DNA from: JAICMB01 sp035295125 | Lineage (GTDB): Bacteria > Acidobacteriota > Terriglobia > Bryobacterales > Bryobacteraceae | NCBI GenBank assembly: GCA_035295125.1 | Contig: DATGJP010000068.1 | Span: forward strand, 62,001-126,000 | Direction of reading: 5' to 3' | Length of the DNA: 64,000 nt | Shown here: in pieces, positions 41,486 through 49,054 of the stretch | How positions within the stretch are numbered: position 1 is the first letter of the stretch | How the letters are laid out: the number at the start of each line of letters is the position of its first letter | Position numbers and translations under genes: made by a program | The notes under the pieces: model-generated | Database searches by the model: none | Told to the model about the DNA's origin: nothing | Seen by the model: only the letters and a program-made list of their open reading frames with translations

Positions 41486-43675
41486 ATGCGGCGAGGCTCG
41501 TGGCTCGGGTTTGCGCTGATCGGCGCACTCGGGCTCAACTTGTACGCGGTCGAGACCAGGTTCTGGCATCAAAACGACCAGGGCGATTTCGAAAAGGGTA
41601 GTTTGCAAAACGTCTCCCTCCGAAGCGACGGGCATCTGTTCCTGGCACCGTCTTCGCGAGAGCTTTTCGACTCCTCAACCCCCTACCTGTGGACAGCGGC
41701 GTGCGATTCAGCCGGCAACGTCTTTACCGCTGGAGGCGGCACCGGCAACGGAAAATCGAAGCTTTTCGAAATCAGCCGCGATGGCAAGAGCAAGACGCTG
41801 GCGGAGTTGGACGGGCTTGAAATACATTCCATCGCCGTTGACAAGCACGACCAGATCTACGCTGCCACCGCCCCGGATGGGCAGGTTTACAAGGTTGCTC
41901 ACGATGGCAAAGCGCAGCCCTTCTTCAATCCCAAGGCGAAGTACATCTGGGGCATGTCATTTGATAATGACGGCAACCTCTATATAGCCACCGGCGATCA
42001 AGGTGAGATCTTCCGTGTAACACCCGACGGCAAAGGATCGGTATTCTTCAAGACTGAAGAAACCCACGCCCGGTCCCTGGCGATCGACTCCGCAGGAAAT
42101 CTCATCGTCGGCACCGAACCCGGTGGCCTTATCCTGCGAATTACGCCGACTGGCATGGGGTTTGTGCTCTACCAGGCTCCCAAGCGCGAAATCACGGCTG
42201 TTGCCATCGCGAAAGATGGCACCATCTACGCCTCCGGAGTTGGTAGCCGATCGTCATTACCCGTACTTCCAACTGCCGCTCCTCTAACGCCCTCGCCGAT
42301 AGCGAATCCCGCCCTGGCTACACAACCTGCCGGCAGACCGGTGGGCGCGCCAACTCCGGCCTCTTTGGCGCCCGCGGCGCTGACCGGTGGTTCCGAGTTA
42401 TACCGCGTCAGCCCGGACGGGTCGCCCCGAAAGGTGTGGAGCAATTCTCAGGACATCGTTTACGCGCTCGCGTTCGACCGCGAGGGCCGGCCACTGATTG
42501 GCACCGGGAATCGCGGCCACATTTATCGCCTCGATTCGAACGTCGCCAGCATGTTGCTGCTGGCTTTGCCCCCCACGCAGATCACCAGCTTCTGCAACAA
42601 CCACGCGGGGGAACTCTATGCAATCACGGGGAACATCGGCAAGGTGTACCAGATCGGCCCCGGCCTCGCGTCTTCAGGCTCTTTCGAGAGCGAGCCGTTA
42701 GATGCCGGCGAGTTTTCTTACTGGGGCCGCATCCGGCTGCAAGGCGCTACCTCGGGAGTCACCCTAGAAAGCCGAACCGGCAACCTGAATCGCCCCGTTA
42801 ACAACTGGAGTCCCTGGCAGTCCGTAGCTCTTTCATCATCAGGCGACGGCTTGACAGGCCGTATTTCATCGCCTTCGGCACGCTTCCTGCAATACAAAAT
42901 CACGTTAGCGTCGTCTCCGCGGACGCCCGAGATTTCCGAAGTCGAGATTGCTTATTTAACAAAGAATGTCGCACCGGTGGTCGAGCAGATCGAAATTACG
43001 CCCGCTAACTATAAGTTCCCAACCAATAGTCTTACACTGACTCCGTCGACTACGTTGACGTTGCCCCCAATCGGCCAGCACAAGTCAACCTCCTCTAGCA
43101 TCGAGGTTGGAAGTTCAGCTTCGCTGACCTATTCGAAGGGATATGTCGGAGTTCGTTGGGCGTCGGAAGACGATAACGGCGACGGGCTCTGTTACAAGAT
43201 CGAGATTCGTGGTAAGGGCGAAAGCGCATGGAAGCTTCTGAAGGACGATCTGCGCGAGAGAACGTACAGTTGGGACAGCACCGCATTTCCCGACGGTGAG
43301 TACGAAGTGCGCATCACGGCGTCGGATGCGCCGAGCAATCCGCCCGGTGAAGCTCTGACGGCAAGCCTGGTCAGCGACCCTTTCCTGATCGACAACACAC
43401 CGCCACAGATCAGCGGCCTTTCCGCCACGTCGAGCCCTTCCGGAATTGATGTAAAGTGGCACGCCCACGACGCTCGCAGCATCATCGATCACGCCGAGTA
43501 TTCCGTCAACGGAGGCGAGTGGCTGGTCGCAGTGCCTGTAACAAAGTTGTCGGACTCCCCGGACGAAGACTACCACTTCATGGTTCAGCGAACCGCAACG
43601 GGAGAGCAGACCATCGCGGTGCGTGTGGCCGATGAGTACGACAACCAGGCGGTGGATAAGGTCGTGGTGAAGTAA
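41486..43675 (+). CDS. secreted beta-propeller protein with C-terminal Fn3/Ig-like regions
   Basis: A 729-residue protein; from ATG 41486 the N-terminus is a signal peptide (MRRGSWLGFALIGALGLNLY). An earlier in-frame ATG at 41381 would add a basic 35-residue leader. Repeated blades show the DxxGNLYIATGDQGEIFRV, AIDSAGNLIVGT and AIAKDGTIYASGVG patterns typical of NHL/SMP30-like propellers. A proline-rich insert (TAAPLTPSPIANPALA) interrupts one blade. The last ~250 residues look like Ig/Fn3 strands with NTPPQISGL and FPDGEYEVRITASD. It probably works with the S55 protein encoded just upstream; the substrate is unknown. Confidence 0.75.
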   Translation: MRRGSWLGFALIGALGLNLYAVETRFWHQNDQGDFEKGSLQNVSLRSDGHLFLAPSSRELFDSSTPYLWTAACDSAGNVFTAGGGTGNGKSKLFEISRDGKSKTLAELDGLEIHSIAVDKHDQIYAATAPDGQVYKVAHDGKAQPFFNPKAKYIWGMSFDNDGNLYIATGDQGEIFRVTPDGKGSVFFKTEETHARSLAIDSAGNLIVGTEPGGLILRITPTGMGFVLYQAPKREITAVAIAKDGTIYASGVGSRSSLPVLPTAAPLTPSPIANPALATQPAGRPVGAPTPASLAPAALTGGSELYRVSPDGSPRKVWSNSQDIVYALAFDREGRPLIGTGNRGHIYRLDSNVASMLLLALPPTQITSFCNNHAGELYAITGNIGKVYQIGPGLASSGSFESEPLDAGEFSYWGRIRLQGATSGVTLESRTGNLNRPVNNWSPWQSVALSSSGDGLTGRISSPSARFLQYKITLASSPRTPEISEVEIAYLTKNVAPVVEQIEITPANYKFPTNSLTLTPSTTLTLPPIGQHKSTSSSIEVGSSASLTYSKGYVGVRWASEDDNGDGLCYKIEIRGKGESAWKLLKDDLRERTYSWDSTAFPDGEYEVRITASDAPSNPPGEALTASLVSDPFLIDNTPPQISGLSATSSPSGIDVKWHAHDARSIIDHAEYSVNGGEWLVAVPVTKLSDSPDEDYHFMVQRTATGEQTIAVRVADEYDNQAVDKVVVK

Positions 43676-44008
43676 TCAACTACTCGCCGGCATGGCGAGT
43701 CCGCTTTCACAGAAAGCTTTGAGTTCGGCATTCGCCTCAGGTATCCAGATTTATTAAAACTGCTGTCTTAGCACCATGGCGATTAATTTGAGCCCGAGTT
43801 CGAAATTGGCGAGGTGTTACTCGCCACGAGCAGACGAGATGCCCTGCTCCAGATCCGAATCGCCATCGTGACGGCCAATCCCCGCCCAACGATCTCGCCG
43901 AATGCGGTGCGGTACCTGCGTCTAACTTTTTCGTTCAGTTATCCTCAATAGATCCTTCGGTTTTTCTAATTTGACACCAATCCTGGCTCACCCTACCTTC
44001 AAGGTAGA
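43676..44008. other. intergenic region upstream of the uronate operon
   Basis: No gene is supported here. A 7-bp hairpin ACTCGCC/GGCGAGT (43682-43700) follows the propeller gene and may end its transcript. At the other end TTGACA (43971-43976) is the only near-consensus -35 hexamer, with a poor -10 (TACCTT at 43994) 17 bases later, followed by a perfect dyad at the uxaC ribosome binding site. Confidence 0.55.
43993..44007 (+). promoter_or_regulatory. perfect dyad over the uxaC ribosome binding site
   Basis: CTACCTT-C-AAGGTAG is an exact inverted repeat (7-bp arms, one central base) that ends 1 base before the ATG at 44009. The right arm contains the AAGG ribosome binding site. As DNA it could be an operator for a hexuronate repressor; as RNA the one-base loop would force a shorter hairpin, but it could still hide the ribosome binding site. 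Confidence 0.5.
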
Positions 44009-45283
44009 ATGAACTCCGTGTTGATCCATGAACCCCCCGGCCTGACGACTGCTGAAATTCTCAACACCGTTCAGGATGAGCTCGCAGCCACCCCCTTCAT
44101 CGATGTCCACACACATCTTTTCATGCCTTCCCTTGGCGCGGTCGGACTCTGGGGCATAGACGAGCTGATCACATACCACTATCTCGAAGCGGAACTCTTC
44201 CGGTCCTCTAACCTGAAGCCTGAACAGTACTTCGCCCTCACCAAGCGCGAGAAAGCCAACGTCATCTGGCGTGCTTTGTTCGTGGAAAATCCACCAGTAT
44301 CCGAGGCTACCCGCGGTGTCGTCGCCGTTTTGCATGCTTTTGGCCTGCCGACCAGCGGCGAGGACCTTACCGAAGCACGCGCCTTTTTCGACTCACAGGA
44401 CCTGAAGTCTCACATCCGGAACGTCTTCCGGCTCGCAGGCATCAGCGAGGCCGTTATGACCAATGATCCGCTCGATCCCGAAGAAGCGCCCATGTGGGAG
44501 CGCGGGGCCGAGCGGGATTCCCAGTTCCACCCGGTTCTCCGGCTCGACCGTATCCTCAATAAGTGGCCCCAACACTGGCGCATTCTCGCGGAGAAGGGCT
44601 ACGCCGTAAACGAAGATGCCTCAGGCAGATCCGTCGCTGAGGTCCGTCGATTCCTGGCTGAGTGGCACGCCCGCATGCAGCCGGTCTACATGGCGGTCTC
44701 GCTGCCGGATACGTTCCAGTATCCCGAAGACAGCATCCGCGGCCGGCTGATCGCAGAAGCCATACTGCCATCCTGCCGTGAGTTCGGCATTCCACTGTCC
44801 ACCATGATTGGCGTCCGTTACCTGGTGAATCCGGCATTGCGGCTTGCCGGCGACGCCGTCGGCAAAGCCGACCTGAGGGCAGTCGAGCATCTGGCGGTGC
44901 AGAATCCCGATAACCGTTTCCTGATTAGCGTGCTGAGCCGCGAAAACCAGCACGAATTATGCGTCTACGCCCGTAAGTTCAGCAACCTGATGCCATTCGG
45001 CTGCTGGTGGTTCCTCAACAATCCTTCCGTGGTTGAAGAAATGACTCGGGAGCGGCTGGAGATGATCGGAACGTCCTTCATTCCACAGCACTCCGACGCT
45101 CGCGTACTCGAACAGGTCATCTACAAATGGCGCAACACGCGCCGCACTATGGCGCCGATTCTGGCGAACATGTATAAACTCCTGGCCGAAGATGGCCGGC
45201 CGGTGAGCCGCGCTGACATCAAACAGGACATCATTCGTCTGTTCCGGACCAATTTCGAACAGTTCGTACGGCGCGAGTCATGA
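44009..45283 (+). CDS. uxaC: glucuronate/galacturonate isomerase family protein
   Basis: A 424-residue amidohydrolase-fold enzyme that converts galacturonate to tagaturonate (or glucuronate to fructuronate). The metal motif IDVHTHLF has His34 and His36. Further family segments are GIDELITYHYLEAELFRSS (in part), RGRLIAEAILPSCREFG, and the late CWWFLNNPSVVEEMT stretch. It is shorter than the ~470 residues of E. coli UxaC and belongs to a divergent branch. Its stop overlaps the next gene (ATGA), and a GH28 polygalacturonase ends the operon, so galacturonate is the likely substrate. Confidence 0.82.
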   Translation: MNSVLIHEPPGLTTAEILNTVQDELAATPFIDVHTHLFMPSLGAVGLWGIDELITYHYLEAELFRSSNLKPEQYFALTKREKANVIWRALFVENPPVSEATRGVVAVLHAFGLPTSGEDLTEARAFFDSQDLKSHIRNVFRLAGISEAVMTNDPLDPEEAPMWERGAERDSQFHPVLRLDRILNKWPQHWRILAEKGYAVNEDASGRSVAEVRRFLAEWHARMQPVYMAVSLPDTFQYPEDSIRGRLIAEAILPSCREFGIPLSTMIGVRYLVNPALRLAGDAVGKADLRAVEHLAVQNPDNRFLISVLSRENQHELCVYARKFSNLMPFGCWWFLNNPSVVEEMTRERLEMIGTSFIPQHSDARVLEQVIYKWRNTRRTMAPILANMYKLLAEDGRPVSRADIKQDIIRLFRTNFEQFVRRES

Positions 45284-46857
45284 AATTCGAAGTTACTGAT
45301 GAAAACGTGCTGCTGCAGCATGGCGGCAGCCCGTCGCCGTACGGCTTATCGGCCCCCCTTGAAAAACGGGACGGCGACGTCTTCGTCTATCCTTTCGCTT
45401 CAACCGATCATGGCAACATCCGCGCGTACGCCGAATGCATCGATCGCGCCTTCCTGCCTCGCCCGCAGGGATCGCTCCCGGCGATCGCATGCGGGAATCG
45501 TCATCCCGAAATCAGCCTCCCGGCGGCGTTCACGGCCTTTCGCGAAATCCTGAGTGAGACTGGGAGGAATCTGGCCTCCACGGTTCAACTCTCTGCCACG
45601 CGCGAGATGACCACCGAGGACGAGATCGCCCGCCGCGATGGCTCGAATCCGACGGCGCCGGGCCACACCCGCGTCAGCATCAGGCATCTTTATCACGCCG
45701 GACTGTGGGCCGCGATCCGCTCCGGCTATCGGGACGGCTACAACGCCGAAGCCGATCACTTCATTGTCAGCGGGTCGAATGACGCCGAGATCGCGAAGTC
45801 GGTCGAATGGGTCAAGGAAGCCATCCATCACGCCGCCGGCTACACCAAGTTCACAACCGACACATCCCGCGTTTTCGATCTGCGCGCCGATACGCGCCAC
45901 CCCTCGCCGTGGTCGGCGAGCGAGATCGACGCCCTGTTTACGGCCCGCCTGACAGCCGACGAGCGCCACTGGGTGCTCTCAGAGTTCGATTTTGGCGAGC
46001 CCGAGGTCAAGCGCATTGCCGTCAAGTTTGTTCCCAGCCTGAAGCTGAACGAAGAACTCTACGATGAAATCGTCAAGGCGAAAGGCGGTGCGCCGTTCGA
46101 CTTTGAACCGTCGCTCGATGAAGCCGAAACTCTGACCACACCCAACGAGCTGATATTTTACATGCACTGGCTCCGCGAGCGCGGACGGCCGGCGCAACTG
46201 GTGCCTCCGAACCTCGGGTTCAAGAAACGCCAGGCCTACCCGGAGAAGTTCGATGCGCTCGAGAAGTATGCGCACCACAAGATGTGGCCTGAGTTGCTCC
46301 CTCGCGTCCAGGCCGAATTTAACGGCCAGCCGATTGCCGAATTGAAGGCGCGAGTTCGCGAGCTTGCCGACGTGGCTCGTCGTTTCGACGGAACGTTGAG
46401 CATACACTCCGGCAGCGGCAAACAGCCCGAAGTGCTGCAATCGATCGGGGCAGCCACCAATGGCCGGCTGAACTACAAAATCTCAGGCGAACTGCAGTTG
46501 CAGCTTTTCGACGTGCTGTCGGAATGCCCGGCCAACTCGCCGGAACGTCACGTCTTCGATGGAATGGTCGAGGCTTGCGAGCGCTTTGCGGCGGCCGGAG
46601 CTTTTGGCGACGAGAGCACACTGGCGGCGCCGTACCATTCCTCGCACGGCTCCTACCTGGGGAATGCCAGCCGCGGACGTGTCGACGGCAATCTCTTCCT
46701 GGTCTTCTGGCTTGGAAACATGGTCGGCAGCCGTAATGGAGACGGCCGTTTCTTCAAGGAATCGCTCGACAATCTTCCTCGAGCTGTTGTTGACGAAACA
46801 AGACGCAGGAACCGGGACTACATCAAATGGCTCGCTTCGAACCTCCTCGGCGCCTGA
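45280..46857 (+). CDS. uxaE: tagaturonate epimerase (UxaE)-like protein
   Basis: A 525-residue cytosolic protein. I match it to the tagaturonate/fructuronate epimerase family first described in Thermotoga from its overall pattern: FVYPFASTDHGNIRAYAECID (in part), HHAAGYTKFTTDTSRVFDLR (in part), the LSIHSGSGKQP stretch and GRLNYKISGELQLQLFDVL near the end. The reaction, tagaturonate to fructuronate by C4 epimerisation, is the expected next step after UxaC and avoids the need for UxaB/UxaA. It overlaps uxaC by 4 bp and the GH28 gene by 31 bp. Family assignment is by memory of motifs and context. Confidence 0.68.
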   Translation: MKFEVTDENVLLQHGGSPSPYGLSAPLEKRDGDVFVYPFASTDHGNIRAYAECIDRAFLPRPQGSLPAIACGNRHPEISLPAAFTAFREILSETGRNLASTVQLSATREMTTEDEIARRDGSNPTAPGHTRVSIRHLYHAGLWAAIRSGYRDGYNAEADHFIVSGSNDAEIAKSVEWVKEAIHHAAGYTKFTTDTSRVFDLRADTRHPSPWSASEIDALFTARLTADERHWVLSEFDFGEPEVKRIAVKFVPSLKLNEELYDEIVKAKGGAPFDFEPSLDEAETLTTPNELIFYMHWLRERGRPAQLVPPNLGFKKRQAYPEKFDALEKYAHHKMWPELLPRVQAEFNGQPIAELKARVRELADVARRFDGTLSIHSGSGKQPEVLQSIGAATNGRLNYKISGELQLQLFDVLSECPANSPERHVFDGMVEACERFAAAGAFGDESTLAAPYHSSHGSYLGNASRGRVDGNLFLVFWLGNMVGSRNGDGRFFKESLDNLPRAVVDETRRRNRDYIKWLASNLLGA

Positions 46858-48176
46858 CACGCCGTTCATTTCTCGCCGTCGCGGCGATCGGCGTTTCCGC
46901 CGGGGCACCCTCGCAAATTGACGATATCCTTGCGCGCATCAAGGCGCCGGTTTTCCCGAGCCGCGATTTCGAGATCACGAAATTCGGCGCAGTGGCCGAC
47001 GGCGAGAAGCCCTGCACCGAAGCGATCCGCAAGGCCATCGCCGCCTGTACGCAGGCAGGTGGCGGACGAGTCGTCGTGCCCCGAGGCACCTTCCTGACCG
47101 GCGCGATCCATCTCACGAGCAACGTGAACCTTCACCTCGCCGACGGCGCGCGTCTCGCCTTCAGCCGCGACCCTAAAGATTACCTCCCACTCGTCTTCAC
47201 GCGCTTTGAAGGCACCGAGTGCATGAACTACTCGCCATTCCTCTACGCCTTCGAGCAGACCAACGTCGCCATTACAGGTCCCGGAACGCTCGACGGTCAG
47301 GCTGACGACGAGCACTGGTGGTCCTGGAAGAAGCGCGCGGAACGCAAACAACTGGTGGCGATGGGCGACAAAAATGCCCCAGTGTCCGAACGAGTCTTCG
47401 GCGAAGGCCGCTACCTGCGTCCCAACTTCATTCAGCCCTACCGCTCGAAGAACATCCTGATCGAGGGCATCACGATTGTCAATTCGCCGATGTGGGAGAT
47501 CAACCCGGTGCTCTGCCGCAATGTCACGGTGCGAGGCGTCAACATCTCCAGCCACGGACCCAACAATGACGGCTGCGATCCGGAGTGCTGCACCGACACG
47601 CTTGTCGAAGATTGCGTTTTCGATACAGGCGACGACTGCATCGCCATCAAATCCGGCCGCAACCAGGATGGACGCCGCGTCAATGCGCCATGCGAGAACC
47701 TGGTTATCCGCGGCTGCACAATGAAAGACGGCCACGGCGGCGTTTCAATCGGCAGCGAAGTTTCCGGCAATGTGCGCAACGTTTTCATCGAACACTGCGA
47801 AATGAGCAGCCCGCATCTGGAGCGCGCCCTTCGGATCAAGTCGAACTCCTATCGCGGCGGCACGGTGGAAAACGTTGTCTTTCGAAATATTAAGGTCGGC
47901 CAGGTCTCGGACGCCGTGGTCCAGATCGATCTCTATTACGAGGAAGGCCCCGGCGGACCCTACAACCCGACCGTCCGCAATGTCACCATCGAGGACGTGA
48001 CCTGCAACAAGAGCAAGTATGGCCTGCATTTTCGCGGATACGAGTCGGCCCCGATCCGGGACGTGCGCGTCGAGCATTGCCGCTTCAACAACGTTGCCGA
48101 ACCCATGGTGATCGAGAACGTAAAGGGACTTACCCTTGAGGACGTGAGCCAGAACGGGAAGCCGCTGCACTCGTAA
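46827..48176 (+). CDS. Tat-exported GH28 polygalacturonase
   Basis: A 449-residue pectinase. The N-terminus has a twin-arginine signal (RRLTRRSFLAVAAIG), so it is exported folded. The parallel beta-helix starts with FEITKFGAVADGEKPCTEAI. The GH28 catalytic set is complete: NNDGCDPE near residue 247, DTGDDCIAIKSG near 268, GHGGVSIGSE near 304 and RIKSN near 335. It cuts the alpha-1,4-galacturonan backbone, feeding galacturonate to the two enzymes encoded before it. Its start lies 31 bp inside the epimerase gene, and its end overlaps the convergent lysR by 47 bp. Confidence 0.93.
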   Translation: MARFEPPRRLTRRSFLAVAAIGVSAGAPSQIDDILARIKAPVFPSRDFEITKFGAVADGEKPCTEAIRKAIAACTQAGGGRVVVPRGTFLTGAIHLTSNVNLHLADGARLAFSRDPKDYLPLVFTRFEGTECMNYSPFLYAFEQTNVAITGPGTLDGQADDEHWWSWKKRAERKQLVAMGDKNAPVSERVFGEGRYLRPNFIQPYRSKNILIEGITIVNSPMWEINPVLCRNVTVRGVNISSHGPNNDGCDPECCTDTLVEDCVFDTGDDCIAIKSGRNQDGRRVNAPCENLVIRGCTMKDGHGGVSIGSEVSGNVRNVFIEHCEMSSPHLERALRIKSNSYRGGTVENVVFRNIKVGQVSDAVVQIDLYYEEGPGGPYNPTVRNVTIEDVTCNKSKYGLHFRGYESAPIRDVRVEHCRFNNVAEPMVIENVKGLTLEDVSQNGKPLHS

Positions 48177-49053
48177 GCGCCGACTGCAGGAATTGCGCGA
48201 TCGACCATGTCAAAGCGCGGGGATGCGCCGAATCGGCCATGGCCAGCGCCTGTTTGCGAATCATGCGGCGCTCCGGAACGCGAAACGCCTGAAAATATCG
48301 CGGCTGGTTGCGCAGCGCCAATTCCGGCAGAATCGAATATCCAAACCCGGACTCCACCAGTTGCTTAATCGCTTCGGTGTCGTCCGCCTCCATGATCACT
48401 CGTGCGTTGACGCTGATGTCCTTGAAGAAGTCGTTCATCATCGTGCGCATGTTGCTGCGCCTCGGGTACAGCAGAAACGAAGCCCGCTCGATTTCCGGTA
48501 CAGGCATCGATCCGACGTGCCACCCGCGAACCTCTTTATGCGCCGGCCGGATGATCAGCAGCTCCTCATCGTAAAGCGGCATGATTTTGAGGCCGTCCGT
48601 GGGAAATGGCAGCGAAATCAGTGCCAGGTCGAAGCGGCGTTCCAGAAGACCGGCCACCATCTCCTCCGTGGCCGACACGGTAACCTGCATGCTGACGTTC
48701 GGAAACTCCTTGCGAAGCTGCCGCAGCGGACGACCGAGAGTGTGAATCAGCGCCGTCGCGCCGGTAGCGAAGTGGAACGGCCGCGCGTCGGTATGGACGT
48801 CGTTCTCAAACTCCTGCTCGATCTCGCGAACCTGACGTATCAGCAGCTTCGCCTTCTCAGCCAACAGCTTTGCCGCCGGCGTCGGTACCAGGTGCTTGCC
48901 CGATTTCACGAACAGGTCGGTACGCAATTCGAATGCGAGGTTATGCAACTGGAGACTGATCGCGCCGGGCGAAAGGTTCACTTTTTCCGCGGCGCGAGTG
49001 ATGCTGGAGTGTTCCATCACGGCGAGGAACAACTGCAGTTGGCGAATATCCAC
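48130..49053 (-). CDS. LysR family transcriptional regulator
   Basis: A 307-residue LysR protein. The N-terminal winged helix starts DIRQLQLFLAVMEHSSITRAAEKVNLSPGAISLQLHNLA (residues 2-40, in part), followed by the two-lobed effector domain (FHFATGATALIHTLG, RRFDLALISLPFP, EADDTEAIKQLVESGFGYSILPE in part). GTG at 49053 is used, only one base after the stop of the RND pump gene, so it is the fourth gene of the efflux operon rather than divergent as LysR genes usually are. Its 3' end overlaps that of the GH28 gene, so it might act on either neighbour. Confidence 0.9.
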   Translation of the reverse strand: MDIRQLQLFLAVMEHSSITRAAEKVNLSPGAISLQLHNLAFELRTDLFVKSGKHLVPTPAAKLLAEKAKLLIRQVREIEQEFENDVHTDARPFHFATGATALIHTLGRPLRQLRKEFPNVSMQVTVSATEEMVAGLLERRFDLALISLPFPTDGLKIMPLYDEELLIIRPAHKEVRGWHVGSMPVPEIERASFLLYPRRSNMRTMMNDFFKDISVNARVIMEADDTEAIKQLVESGFGYSILPELALRNQPRYFQAFRVPERRMIRKQALAMADSAHPRALTWSIAQFLQSALTSAAASRSGSRPQG

Positions 49054-49054
49054 G

